Source: Neurospora tetrasperma FGSC 2508 | Lineage: Eukaryota > Ascomycota > Sordariomycetes > Sordariales > Sordariaceae | Assembly (NCBI RefSeq): GCF_000213175.1 | Contig: NW_009799101.1 | Location: 3,547,236 to 3,611,235 of the forward strand | Direction of reading: 5' to 3' | Length of the DNA stretch: 64,000 bases | Translations under genes and position numbers: made by a program | The notes under the pieces: model-generated | Databases searched by the model: none | The model's input: the letters and a program-made list of their open reading frames with translations, nothing else | What the model was told of the DNA's origin: nothing | Shown: positions 1 to 12,293 of the stretch, piece after piece | How positions within the stretch are numbered: position 1 is the first letter of the stretch | Layout: the number at the start of each line of letters is the position of its first letter

Positions 1-2231
1 CGGTGCTGAGGTGGAAGAACGAACAAGGGTGCTTGCAAGAGAGAAAGTGGGTGCAGCAGTGAGGAGCAACTGAATGTTATAAGAGATCGGCCGCAATAAA
101 TTACGTACCGGGCCGCCAGCAACAGTCCCAGGGCTTCCAGCCCAAGCTCACAGCAAGAGAACTGCACAAGGCGCCTGCTTGATAGGCACATTCATCAACG
201 AATCCAAGGCGAAAAGCCGTCTTTCTTCTATCTACAGCTAGCGCTGGAGCCAGGTGTGTCAGGTTCAACGGGCCGCTTGTTATCATGACAAAGTTCCATC
301 CAACCGCAAAATCCATCGCCTCCCCTTGGAATCCTGCCCGTCGGTCATCCCCTCCGTAGCCCAGAGTCCAGAGCTTGAGCATCCTGTCGATGGCATAACA
401 TGAATTCCAGGTAGCGCTCAGTGTATCGGCGAAAGCCCGCATGGCTCGCTTAAGGCAAGCCCTCGTCAAATGTACAAGTACCCAAAAAAAAAGGCCCGAG
501 GTGCATAGCTCGTGATGCCATATGCTAACTGTCGCTATTCAGAACGGTCGTAGAGGTGGCGGTTGGGGAATATGGGTGTTTCGCCGGGGCGTTGGTGTTA
601 TGAAGCAGAGTGATGGGGGGATTGTTTTCGCGCCCGATGTTTTCCTCCCCTCCACCCAAAATTTTTTTAGAAGGTGAGCTCCAAGGGTCGACGTGTGATC
701 CCAACGGGGACCATGATCCTCATGCCCTCAGTGTTTCCCAACTGTGTGTGGTATGCCCCAGGTGTCAAGACACGAATGGAGACTTTGTAGAGAGATGCAG
801 GGAGCGAATGAAGGGAGTAAGCCAAGGCGCCGCTTTTGCCTGGCCTGGAGACGGCATATAGACGCGATCTAGCAGGGACCCTCTGATGCGATAGCCGTGC
901 CTCCATCTCCATCGCCAAAACAAGTGGTGCAACAACAACTCGAGCCTTGAAGCTATTCGCATTCCGACCCTCGTTGTCCACAAACAAAAAAAAATAAGAT
1001 GACGTATCGCGTATGCGGAGGCCACATTTTATGCGCCTGAAAAGAGTTTCGAGACCTACCAACAAAATGCAACGTGCCCAATAATGACAATGTCTTGGGA
1101 TTATGGACAAGCGCAAGCATCAGTCCAATATCGACTCGCACTTGCGACATCTTTTGTCGGTGAACGAGAAGGAGGTGAGGTTGGCGAGAGTTCAACGACG
1201 CTGCTCCTGCCTCTCGTCCCAGGTCGGGAGGGCCTGCATCCACTGCATCGGTCGCTTGAACGATTTGAGTTCACAAACCCAAGGTCTTGCAGCGAAACGG
1301 TCCACATAGCAGAACCACGGGCCTGAAGAACTCCAAAATCGCAGCACAAAAGTTGCGATCACGATGAGTAGTCCATCCGACGGCTGGTAGTACAACGCAC
1401 TCATGGATTCAGTTGATCACACCTATCAGATTGTTAGAACACCCTCGGAATAGAGATAAAAAGGTAAATGAGATAAATCTGCCGTACTTAACTACCTCTA
1501 AGAGCATGCAGTTGTTTATTTGGTCGCTCCTGCGTTGAAAGTCAACATTGCTGGCATCACTGCAGCGCGTCAATCCGACGAGAGTTGTGAAGTTGGGCGG
1601 ATGACGATAGGAAGTGGGCGGCGTTCCTGCTTTTGGCGTGATCCGGATGCCGCGTACCGTGTGATCAAACTACAGTGGAAGACGCTGCACTGTCCGTCGT
1701 ACTTCAAGTTCATCCGTCGCGCTGCGAGATGCAATGCGATTTACGAACAGCATCATCACACCCCAAACAATAGACAGAAAGAATAAGGGGATTTCACAGA
1801 AAGATGTGAGCTCAAACAAGTTCCAAGATGTCGCAAAGACCCATGCGCCACTATTTGTAAATACTTTCAAGTTGCTTTGATGGAAATAACAGCGATGAGA
1901 CGTGAATGGCACAAGGCTCGCTGTGGAGGGGAGGGGCACCAGTCACGGTCGTTTCTAAGCGTGTGGTTGCGTCTCCACGTGACGCAATTGAACAGTTAGA
2001 AGAGCGCAAGCCACAGGTCCCTTGCTTCGCGCCACACTTACTCCCCGCGTTAGGGCAGCTTGGGGAGCCGCACAGGCCTAGTGTGTGGCTTGTTTTCGCG
2101 CAAGTCCACACAAGAATTTGGAAAAATATCGTCTTGCACTGACTTCGGGAGCTTTTTACGAAGCGCAACTCAACCTTCAACTTACCGAAACCCGGCCTTT
2201 ACTTTCAGTCATTTGAGGTAGGAGGGACAAA
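1..2231. other. Gene-free 5' stretch upstream of uL2
   Basis: No family is recognised on either strand. Several open frames of 80-150 codons exist, but none shows a domain, a signal peptide or a convincing chain of splice sites. The last 200 bases before 2232 are the likely uL2 promoter and leader: a pyrimidine-containing stretch (CCTTTACTTTCAG near 2196) lies about 30 bases upstream of the start codon, a common arrangement at ribosomal protein genes. Confidence 0.5.
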
Positions 2232-3391
2232 ATGGGTCGCGTCGTAAGTAAATCCCGATATCTTCATTATCCAGCTGTTCTCTCGAAACGATCGCGACGA
2301 AATTTCCAATCTCGAAAACCGACGACGACGATGGGGGGAAACCGACAATCGCATAAAATTCGGCGCCCAGGGCGGCAAGGGGGCGGCGATTTGGAGATTT
2401 GGAAGTGATCGAATCGAGAGGATATTTGGGATGCACCAGCACATGGCCCCAAATGGCAGAGGAAAGGCTCGGAGCACGAAACGGCAATGATGTCGATGCT
2501 GACCATGCATCTTCTACCCTCAGATTCGCAACCAACGTAAGGGCCGCGGTTCCATCTTCACCGCCAACACCCGGTTGAACAAGGCCCCGGCTAAGTTCAG
2601 ATCCCTCGACTATGCCGAGCGCCACGGCTACATCCGTGGTGTTGTGAAGGAGATCATCCACGACCCCGGTCGTGGTGCTCCTCTCGCCCGCGTTGTCTTC
2701 AACTCCCCCTACAAGTTCAAGAAGCAGCGCGAGACCTTCATCGCCAACGAGGGCATGTACACCGGCCAGTTCATCTACGCCGGCAAGAACGCTGCTCTCA
2801 CCGTCGGCAACGTCCTCCCCCTCGGCTCCGTCCCTGAGGGTACCGTCGTCTCCAACGTCGAGGAGAAGGTTGGTGACCGTGGTGCTATCGGCCGTACCTC
2901 CGGTAACTACGTCACTGTTGTCGGCCACAACCCCGAGGAGGGCAAGACCCGCATCAAGCTTCCCTCCGGTGCCAAGAAGGTTGTCTCCAGCAGCGCTCGT
3001 GGCATGATCGGTATCGTCGCCGGTGGTGGCCGTACCGACAAGCCCCTCCTCAGTACGTTTTCCCCGGTACATGTGGTCCTCCGAAATGAGCGGAAGTGCT
3101 GATTAATTTTACAGAGGCTTCTCGTGCTAAGCACAAGTTCGCTGTCAAGCGCAACAGCTGGCCCAAGACTCGTGGTGTTGCCATGAACCCCGTCGACCAT
3201 CCTCACGGTGGTGTAAGTTTTACAGGTGTCCAGAACTCTGAACGCGAGCTGACATGGTGCTACAGGGTAACCACCAACATATTGGTAAGGCTTCTACCAT
3301 CTCCAGGTACGCTGCCCAGGGTCAGAAGGCGGGTCTCATTGCCGCCAGGAGAACTGGTCTCCTCCGCGGTACCCAGAAGACCAAGGAGTAA
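2232..3391 (+). CDS. rpl2: 60S ribosomal protein uL2 (L2/L8 family)
   Basis: Universal large-subunit protein uL2, which lies next to the peptidyl transferase centre and binds 25S rRNA in the cytoplasm. Four exons join cleanly: 2232-2243, 2524-3052, 3115-3212 and 3266-3391, giving 254 residues, the usual length for the eukaryotic family. The N-terminus [16 protein letters not shown] is split after codon 4 by a 280-base intron. The conserved loop [13 protein letters not shown] (about residues 207-219), with the histidine implicated in ribosome function, is split by the third intron between glycine codons. The C-terminus ends in [12 protein letters not shown]. Strong C-ending codon use fits high expression. 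The four-codon first exon followed by a long first intron is common in fungal ribosomal protein genes. Identification is very secure. Confidence 0.97.
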
Positions 3392-4342
3392 AGCGATTTC
3401 TTGTTTGTCATCCGGGCTGGGGTTTCTGGGATTGCATTGGTCTTTGCTGCTTTGTAGTTACGGTACTGCGAAGGCGGCTGGGAGACTTCCTCTTTTTGCA
3501 AGCATCTTGGGACGTACCGGAATAAAAATGATTCCCACACAAAGCAGCGAGACGGGTGCCAGATGCGAGCCGTGGTCCTTCAGATGGTGAGCGAGCATGA
3601 CCCTCGAGTTCAGGGCGCGTCAATCACATCAAGGAAACTCGGAAGGGCATGATAACTATCATCCTAGGCAAATTGATGAGCGGACATGATCGTTTTTCTT
3701 CGGTCAAGAGGAAGCAACTACAGTTACTGGTCTACACGTTGTGACAAGACTATGTATGAGGGGTAATGCGAAAAGGAGAGAAGACTACGCGGCATCTGAT
3801 ACTCTTGATGCTAGCAGGGAGAAACTTGATACCCAATTGCTCTACGCTGTTGTGTATGTACTGGCACCTGACGTCAAATTCTGGAGACGATGGACCGTCT
3901 ACTCGGATTGTAGTAGCTCCTAAATTTACTCCCATGTGCATTGCACTACAGCAACACATGCTCAATTTTAGCGTGGTGCGTTATCGTGCAATCTCCTCGC
4001 GGTATCACCGAACTGAGGTCCAAAATGCTTTTGATACATCCAATAACTCGACCACAACGTTTCATCACCGGCAAGTTTGAGTCTTTCATCGGTGTCTCAT
4101 TTGCTGTTGGAGCTCGCCGACATGGTCAACCCAGTGCTGCTGGGGCAACTCGGAGTTTCTACTCCACCGCCCCAGTGAATCCATTCCCTGCGGCGAATCC
4201 TTCCACCTCGAACCTAGTGCGCGGTTGCGACCCCGCCGTGGGCTGCTTCTCGCTGTCAGCTTCGAATCTTATCCCAGTCAACAACTCTTTCCACACAACA
4301 ACCCCAAGTCGCTTCAGCATTCGTAGCAACTCGTTCAGCAAG
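3392..4342. other. Spacer and adenosine kinase leader
   Basis: 3' region of the uL2 gene followed by the leader of adenosine kinase. Bases 3941-4342 are open in the frame of the kinase and could encode an N-terminal extension from an ATG at 4025 (see findings). The stretch just before 4343 is rich in short C/T and CA tracts, as in a 5' leader. No other feature is supported. Confidence 0.5.
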
Positions 4343-5660
4343 ATGGCCGCCACCAAGGACTACAGACTTCTCTGCCTTGAGAATCCCCTTCTCGGTGAGT
4401 CCTACTCTTTCCCGCCAGTCTCATCTTGTTTACACCTGAGTTGGCGCCTATCAAATTTCTCTGGCAGTTCGGGCGCATCCAGGTTTTCCATACTCCCAAT
4501 TCGCCTCGCAACACACGGCGCAACCCTTCGTCCTCCCTCGTTCGCAAAAACCTGCATGATGCAAGTGAGCTGTAGCTAACAATCGCATCTCAGACATCCA
4601 AGCCTTTGGCGATGAGGCTCTCCTCGAGAAGTACGGCCTCAAGGCCAACGACGCCATCCTCGCCGAGGAGAAGCACCAGGGCCTCTTCGAGGACCTCCTC
4701 CAGAACTACGATGCTAAGCTGATCGCCGGTGGCGCTGCCCAGAACACCGCCCGTGGTGCTCAGTACCTCCTCCCTCCCAACAGCGTCGTCTACCTCGGCG
4801 GTGTCGGTGACGACAAGTACGCTGCCATCCTTCACGATGCTGTCAAGCAGGCTGGCCTCCGCGTCGAGTACCGTGTCGACCCCAAGATCAGCACCGGCCG
4901 TTGCGGTGTTGTCATCACTGGCCACAACCGCTCCATGTGCACTGAGCTCGGTGCCGCCAACCACTACGACCTTGAGCACTTGAAGAAGCCCGAGGTTTGG
5001 TCCCTTGTCGAGAACGCCGAGGTCTACTATGTCGGCGGCTACCACTTCACCGTCTGCCCTCCCGCCATCATGGAGCTCGCTAAGCAGGCTGCCAGCGGCA
5101 ACAAGCCCTTCATCCTCTCGCTCTCCGCCCCCTTCATTTGCCAGTTCTTCAAGGAACCCCTTGATGCCTCCGCTCCCTACTGGGACTACGTGATCGGCAA
5201 TGAGGGCGAGGCCGCCGCCTACGCCGAGTCCCACGGCCTCAACACCACCGATGTCAAGGAGATCGCAAAGGCTCTTGCCAACCTTCCCAAGGAGAACACC
5301 CAGCGCAAGCGCGTTGCCATCATCACCCAGGGCACCGAGCCTACCATCGTTGCCATCCAGGGCGAGGATGAGGTCAAGGAGTACCCCGTCCACTCCATCG
5401 ACCCCGCCAAGATCAACGACACCAACGGTGCCGGTGACGCCTTCGCTGGCGGCTTCGCTGCCGGTGTCGTCGAGGGCAAGTCCATCGAGGAGTCCATCCA
5501 CATGGGCCAATGGCTCGCTAAGCTCTCCATCCAGGAGCTCGGTCCCTCGTAAGTTTTCACAACTCTCGTCTCCGCAATACTTTTTATTCCAGATGTACCA
5601 ACTGACAACGTATGTAACAGCTACCCCTTCCCCAAGCAGGCTTACCCCGGACACAACTAA
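4343..5660 (+). CDS. Adenosine kinase (PfkB/ribokinase family)
   Basis: Phosphorylates adenosine to AMP with ATP, part of purine salvage and of removing adenosine made by S-adenosylhomocysteine hydrolase. Exons 4343-4394, 4594-5548 and 5621-5660 give 348 residues, typical of the family. Visible marks are the N-terminal LLCLENPLLDIQAFGDE, the substrate-lid glycine motif IAGGAAQNTARGAQY (about residues 61-75) and the PfkB signature DTNGAGDAFAGGF near residue 295, whose GAGD aspartate is the catalytic base. The C-terminus is YPFPKQAYPGHN. The ATG at 4343 matches the usual cytosolic start. The frame also stays open upstream through an ATG at 4025, which would add 106 residues that look like a mitochondrial presequence. 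Strong codon bias suggests high expression. The gene lies head-to-tail behind uL2 but is separated by 950 bases. Confidence 0.95.
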
Positions 5661-7694
5661 ATCTGGGAGACCAGTTTTGTTGGCTAGCAGGGCGTGAATT
5701 GAAAAAGAAGTAGAAGAGTTGTTAGTAGAGCGTTCTTGTTGTTCAGCGCAATAGGAGAAGAGGCGTTGGTTGTAAGGTATCCAGGAAGCCTTTTCACATC
5801 AGGCTTAGGTCACTTGACTGCATACACATGGTTCAAATTTTGGCATAGGATCATGAGTAGTTATCCTCGTCACAAAATGGGTTTCAACAACGGCACAATA
5901 TACCACGGGTTTTTACGGCATCAATATCTTTATGTTTACTCCCGCTAGGGTTTTGGTTTGAATAGTAGTGTGAAGAAAGCTGGTACGAATGAGCGCGAGA
6001 AGCTGGAATGACTGTAAATAGGGGTTGGATCCTGACAGCGGACCTGATCGACTTGACATCAAGAACCTCGGCTCTCCTTCTCATGTGCTACCATTTTGGC
6101 CATCTAAAGTGTTCCTCTTGGAATCACCTATATTATTGGGCCCCAAGGTGGTATGTCAAATTCCTCGTTGGAATGGGTTTCGCGTCGGCCAAGGGGATAC
6201 ATACCGTTCCTCCTGTATCAGGGTCCATGGGTTTCCAGCTTGAACAAGTTCGACTTGGGTACGAGCGATTCTTTCTCTCCCTCCCTCGGGATTTCTTCTT
6301 TATCATCATTTTTTTCTTCTTCTTTATTTTCTCGGAGGGGGCATGCTGAGCGAGATCCACCGTCACAGTGCTCCTTTCGGCTTGGTCATGACTGACAAGA
6401 GGTTCTGCTTACCCAGCCTACTCAACTCGGATCACTTTCGAGTCTACGGCTCGACTCGATAGAAGAGAGACAGCAAAGTCTTCCCTTCCCTCAACCACGT
6501 ACCTCTACATATGGTGACACTACCCATCTTTCCCTAGTTGTCGGGCAAACTACTACAAGGGTGATCTCGGAAATACATCTATTTATTTGCAAGGAAGGAA
6601 GATCAGCCAGAGGCAGCGTACACATGTCCCGACCAGATAGGTGTAAGATGACTAGCATTGACACATTCAGAGACATGGTGTATGGTAATATAGCTTTGAT
6701 TTTCCTCGTCGAAGTTCTTCTTTAAAAGTCATGTGTCGAAGCGCGCGTCTGTCAATCTGGTAAAACTCAAATTCAGTTTTTGGTTGTGTTGTTCAGTATC
6801 TTTCGTTCTTCTTCCTTGCCTTCATTCCTCTCTGGGTAAGCTTCAACATCTGGAGCGCCCGATGCCTCTTTTGCTCAAATCCTCGTCATTTTTTTTTCAC
6901 CTTAAGAACGGAAACCCCACTGCTTCTTGATTCTTTCGCGTCTCTGCAACTCTTCACCTTTTGCCTCCTTCCAAAAAGCCCTTTCATACACATACTTGGG
7001 TCAATAGTAATACGCTGTTCCTGTCACTCAAAAGAGGCGAGACGAAAGCAACAAGAACCTGCATAATTGCCTCCAGTGAGTGGCAGGACCAAGGGACGAT
7101 TAAGGTCGAATAAGACCAAACGCGCAAATAGTGAAATGAATCCAAGATGCGTGCGTGATACGCCACTAGTAAAGGAAGCACGAGGCTGTGCGAAGCAAAA
7201 TAACTCATTGGGTGGGTGATCACCTTGCTGACTGAGTTTTGCAGATTCCTTTTCAAGCGCGTTCCGTCTTGTATTCCATATGCCTCATCATTCTTCCCCA
7301 ACTCCTAAGGGAGGGACAGCGCAGACGTGCAGACAATCAATTGTCGGGGTATTAACGGCAGTCAGAATGACTGAAGCCTCCAGCATGGTATGGCAAGAAG
7401 CTATCGCAAATGTTCTTATCCGGTTTTGCCATCTGTTGACCCCAATGTAAAATCGGGTTCTGTGAATCATCGCTTAAGTCATCGTAAACGTGTTGTCGCA
7501 AATCCTCGTCGTGTCGGCGTCTAGTACCAACAATACTATGGACTCCGGAACAGACTAAGCAGATGGGTTCCTTAACGCAGATTTGTAGGCGAGAGGCACG
7601 GCCGACCATTCAACTGTTGTTGCCATCATTGAAGAGTACCAGGATGGTAAAAAAAACCAGTGTTTGTGTTTTGACGTATGATCAACGTCGGCAT
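5661..7694. other. Intergenic, convergent 3' regions
   Basis: About 2 kb between the ends of adenosine kinase and the EST1/SMG7-like gene on opposite strands. It contains a T/C-rich tract at about 6263-6333 but no recognisable coding sequence, and short open frames lack family features. Confidence 0.5.
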
Positions 7695-10600
7695 TCAGCG
7701 CTTGGGGAACCCAGGTGGGGGCTGGGGTCTTCCGCCAGCTTCGAAGCCTGGAGGTGCAGCAGCGAAGGCAGCCGAGGTGCGCCCGTATTCGTTAGCCCAA
7801 GCGTTCATAAGAGCTTGCCTATTGTACTCCTCCACCTGAGAAGTGGCATATGTGTCTGCGTTTGACTGGTTGAAGGCATTTTGATGTGCGGTCCTGGTAG
7901 CCATGCCACTCTGTCCGAAGCTGTTGACCGCGTCAAACTGTCCTCCGTTTCCATATGCGCCACTAGGGCTCGAATTTCCGTGACCAGGTCCGAAGCCTGG
8001 GGGAATCCTACCAACCAAACCGGCGGACTTGGGAGCCGCCGACACGCCGGGGTTGCGATTGGGAATAGCGTCCCAGTGGGACTTTGCTGGCAAGCCCCAA
8101 GGACTATTCACTGGCGGCAGGCTCGAAGTTGCACCCGAGAAGGACATAGAGGAGAAGGGGGAGTTGGGCATGTCACCCCACAGCCCAGGGGGGTTGCCGA
8201 CAGCAGGATTCCAACTGGAACCAGCCCCGCCGACATTGGATCGTTGTCTCGAATGCGAAGCTGATGTCTGTCCCAGCTCCGGCCATACGCCGCGGGGAGA
8301 AGCAGACCGATGCTTTGCGGAAGTGGACGGGATAAGGCTGGCCAGCTGGTTGGCCAGTTGCTGCTCAACAGTGCTAGGGCCAGTGGTAATCGAGGCTCCT
8401 GACGGAATTGCGGTGTTACTCATGCTCTTAGAATGCAGATATGGTGATCCATGTCCTCCCCAAGGACCGGGAGTACCACGGCCCACGGAAGACCTCGGGA
8501 CGTCGTTGTCAGCAGCCGCAGGAGTGTAGAAATAGTTCCAAGGCAATTGCTGGTATCCTCTGGCAGTAGCTGACCCCGGAGCTGACCCCGAAGCAGAACC
8601 ATGCCCCGAGCCAGAGCCTGGGCTAGGAGACCCGAAAGCATTGCGAAGCTCGTTGGCAGTGACAGAACCAATTCCGTACGAAGTTTCGTCTGGTCCATGG
8701 CTGCTGGGCTTCCGAGTATGGTCCGTGGTATCGGGGGGAGCAAGGAAATCGCTCAAGAGCTGATACATTTGGGCGTCGATGGAGTACTCGGAGTTTGAAG
8801 CGGCCTGGGGTGCCTTTGGTGGCCGCGAAGCAGAAGCCCGGCTCACAGCAGGCTGCATCTCCTTCGGATCTCTATAGAAATCACGATCTTCAGCAAACTC
8901 GTCAAAGCTGTCCAGGGCAACCTCCTCAATAGGTGCCGTGACAGGAGCGGCAACTGGGGCAGCCACAGGAGCCGTAACAGGGTTCGCAATCGGAGCATCC
9001 ACGGGAACCTGCTCAACTATGGGAGACGGGATATGCTCAGGAACCGGAAGTCCGGTCTCGCAGGCAGGTCGTTGTTCGACTTCAGGTTGCGCAACGGACT
9101 CCTGCTTTCCGCCCTCTGCATACGCGAACTTGGTGACCTCACGCGAACTCTCCATAAGTTTGCAAACCATGAGAGGGAAAGCCGAGCGTTCAGCAAGGTC
9201 GATTGCACAGAAGAGGACATCGAAGATGCGAGTGAAAGCAATGTCGTCTTCCGTAAAGCTGGCATCCTTGACGTCCTCAGCTCTGGGCTTCGGCTTGCAG
9301 GTGGTAGGATCATAAGACAGTTGACAGCCGTCATGAAGGTCGGGCCCGTTCAGGCACTTGATACCGATGGTTTCCTCGTCCTCGGGGAACTGGTATGGAA
9401 CGATAGACTTGAGTTTGGTATCGCTCAGCCACAACTCGAACAGAACGGTGAGCGCGCGGCCGAGAGCCTTGCACATGTTTCCGTAAAGCGGCTCCAGGTA
9501 GGCCTGGAACTCCACGATGTCCTTGCTGTAGGAGCATAGCCAGGTCATATACACGCGCAATAGGGGCAGCGTGCGTTGGAAGGTGGCAGTATATCTGCTG
9601 GTCGTATCCGCTTTTCTCGTGGAAGCATCACCAGGGGCAGCCGGACGCCGCAGGATATCTTGAACTTCCTCGTGGAGGATGCGGGAGATCGTATGGATGA
9701 CCCGAACGTTCTGCAACAGGATAAATTGGCAGGACAGAGATTTCTCGGTTGTCCAGCCAGCTACGCAGCCATGTCAGCATCTGGTCATGTCGCAATCACT
9801 GAGATTTTGCTTACCTTCAACATTCTTCTTTCCGACAACGTAAGCCGTGATGTTGATGAGGACTATTTTGAGAAGAACTTTGGTAACATCGGCCTGGTTG
9901 CTCTTGGTCAAAGCCAAAGCCAAACGCGTGTCAACCTCGGCTTCAAGTTCCTTACGCTCGTTGAACTCCTCGCCCTTTGAGTAAAAGGCATGGAGCTTGA
10001 CAAACCAAGAGATCATAGCATCATCACTACCCTTGGCCGCGGCAGCAGCTTTCCGCTTTCGAAGGGTTTTGAACTCGGTTTCAAGGTTGGCCGGGGCATT
10101 CGGGTGCGGCTTGTCACAGGCGATGGCGCGGTAAAAATGGTAAACAACCTCCAGATGGTTCTCGAGGGTGGCATAAATGTGTCCACTCTGATGATGGGCA
10201 AATCCAGACTCTGGCACGAGGTCATTGGCCATTGAGTAGTAAGCCAGGGCGGTATCGAAGCGGCGATCCTTGGAGCGGATGAGGGTGCGATATCTGGCCA
10301 AGTCGCCCATATATACCAAGGTTCTGTGGCAGGACGCGGTGACAAGCCCCTCTAGATTCGCAGCGGTAGCGTCGACCCTGTCTTCTTCCGGCACAGACAT
10401 GTCCTCCAGGTCGGCCATGCGGGCAATACGCTTTAGTTGTTTCATGTTGTAGCGGGCGCACACTCGCTGGAGATAGCCCTTGTAGAAATATTGGGTCGTC
10501 TTGAGGAAGGCCAGATAGAGCTTCTCTATGCTGCGCTTGTGGACGGCTTGACCAGGTCCCTGAATTTTGCCGATGGCATTTCGGTAGGCATTGGTGACCA

Positions 10601-11009
10601 TGCTGTGGGTGCTCCAGAGGGTCTGCTCGACATCCAGTTCGCTCGCCGCGCGAATGTCAGTCCAGATGATGCTAACACAATGGAGACGGTAGCTAGCAGC
10701 GTATTAGTCAAACGTGAAGTCTTTGTTGGTCAAGGACAGCTCCCACTTTTCCATTAGCTTCTCGATCTTTTGGAAGCGAGCCTCCTCGTTCGAACCCGGT
10801 CCGCCATGCTGGATGCTTTGAGTTTCCTTGTGGATCGCAGCTCGCAGCTTCTGGGCGGCCCTACGACACCGACTTGGTTAGCAAAGAATCTCTGGTGAAC
10901 AGTCCAGCCAGCAGAGATATTCCACATCTAGACAGCCATTATGCCCCGGTTCGAAGATTACTCACTTCCATGCCTCCTCGGCCGGTGGAATGGCACCTGT
11001 TGTCGCCAT
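7695..11009 (-). CDS. EST1/SMG7-type RNA/telomere protein
   Basis: Member of the EST1/SMG5-7 family, which reads phosphorylated UPF1 in nonsense-mediated decay and, in yeast Est1, recruits telomerase. My model has four exons: 11009-10966, 10860-10747, 10692-9815 and 9760-7695, about 1,033 residues. The 14-3-3-like/TPR region covers roughly residues 40-340, with the family hallmark CHRTLVYMGDLARYR near residue 173, followed by an alpha-helical repeat (YYSMANDLVPESGFAHHQSG, then VYHFYRAI). The second half holds the Est1-type binding region and then a Ser/Pro/Gly-rich tail with several PPG-hydrophobic motifs, ending PPPGFPKR. No PIN nuclease domain is seen, so it resembles SMG7/Ebs1 more than SMG6. 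The 54-base intron 10746-10693 is inferred because the exon frame otherwise meets a TAA; its donor is GTGGGA, so that junction is the least certain. Confidence 0.88.
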
Positions 11010-12293
11010 GATGCCGGGTTTGGGCGTAGTCGACGAGCAGTCGATGTCACCCGCCGCGGATGAAGTTGTTGTGCGGAGCAGAAAAGGCAAAGCGACGACA
11101 AATCGATGGGCGTCCCTCTGGAGGGGCGACTGGAGCCGTTATGTACGATGGTGGAGGGTGGGCGCCCGAGCAGGAGTACCTATGTATGTATGCGTAGAGT
11201 TCGGCGTGTCGTAGGTAGTCGGAGGTATACCGGACTAAATGTTGTGCAAATTCCGGGCAATTGAGCATCAAGCTCTACACTAAGCCTGGACAAACCGAGA
11301 TGGGACGGTTGTACTGCAAGTGCTCCATCACTCGTTCAGAAGTTCTCTTCGGCGGATGTGCGCAGGGGGGCGCTGCGTCTCGCGGGCTGCAGGTCGACGA
11401 CGGTCCGGCGATGTTGAGCACATTGGAAGGCGGGACAAAAAATTGTATGACTAGAACGGCGAGGCGAGACCCGTATCGCGGCAATCGGAGACGAGTACGC
11501 GGCGGGCGTAGTGGTGGTTGTTGCGAGGAATCCTATGCCGATCCGGTGACGCGCGCAAGGCGGAACCTCCAAAACGAAGATTGGGGGTCTGCAAAGAAAA
11601 AAAGTTGGGTCGGACGGGATCGATAGAGATGCAAAAGATGATCAAGGGGATTCACGCGCGCAATCAGGTGTGTGTGGTCCGTCCCCTCTGCCGCTCGCCA
11701 AAGAGTCGGGCCCGGGTCCTTTGACGTTGAACTGAGCTGGCCGATGTACAGGATTCCACTTGTCCCTAGGTACCTACACAGTAAGTAGACTAGTACCCTA
11801 CAGCACCCACGGGCCACGGCTCACTAGCACTTGACGCTAACAATGTCCCAGAGGGCAATTGGTCCGTGCACATTAGACATAATGAAAGTGGAAGCTTTCA
11901 CTCCAGTGATTTTCATCATCTGTCGACATCGGATTCCACTCCAACGATATTTGAGCTTGTGTCAACTTACAATCAGTCATATGCGAATGGATTACGTACA
12001 TATCACTAGTGATAAAGAGGGTTGAACGGGATAATAGAACATCGAAGTTCTCAAATTTAAGGAGTAAGGTTGGTTGGAGAAACCACAGTATCGAATCGTG
12101 CCACGACAACGTTGCTGGTCTGATTGACTACAACCGACCTCAATATCAAGTACGAAACAAAGGGTAAAGGGAGCAAGTGGTATACCTAACCCATGACCGA
12201 CAGAATTCGGGTACAAGTGGAGAGACTCCAAATAAATGTCATCGCAAACCTAGTCCACCAACACACCCAAAAGAATACCGAAAAGGCACAAAC
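11010..12293. other. Divergent promoter region, EST1-like and ZNF511-like genes
   Basis: About 1.3 kb between divergently transcribed genes, so it should hold both promoters. Short open frames occur on both strands but nothing identifiable. No RNA gene was recognised. Confidence 0.45.

Noticed and set aside
2209-3072. 287-codon open frame antisense to uL2
   Set aside because: Shadow of the highly biased ribosomal protein exon, continuing through its intron by chance.
4590-5654. 354-codon open frame antisense to adenosine kinase
   Set aside because: It mirrors the strong codon bias of the sense gene (C-ending codons avoid antisense stops) and is Gly/Val/Leu/Asp-rich without any domain.
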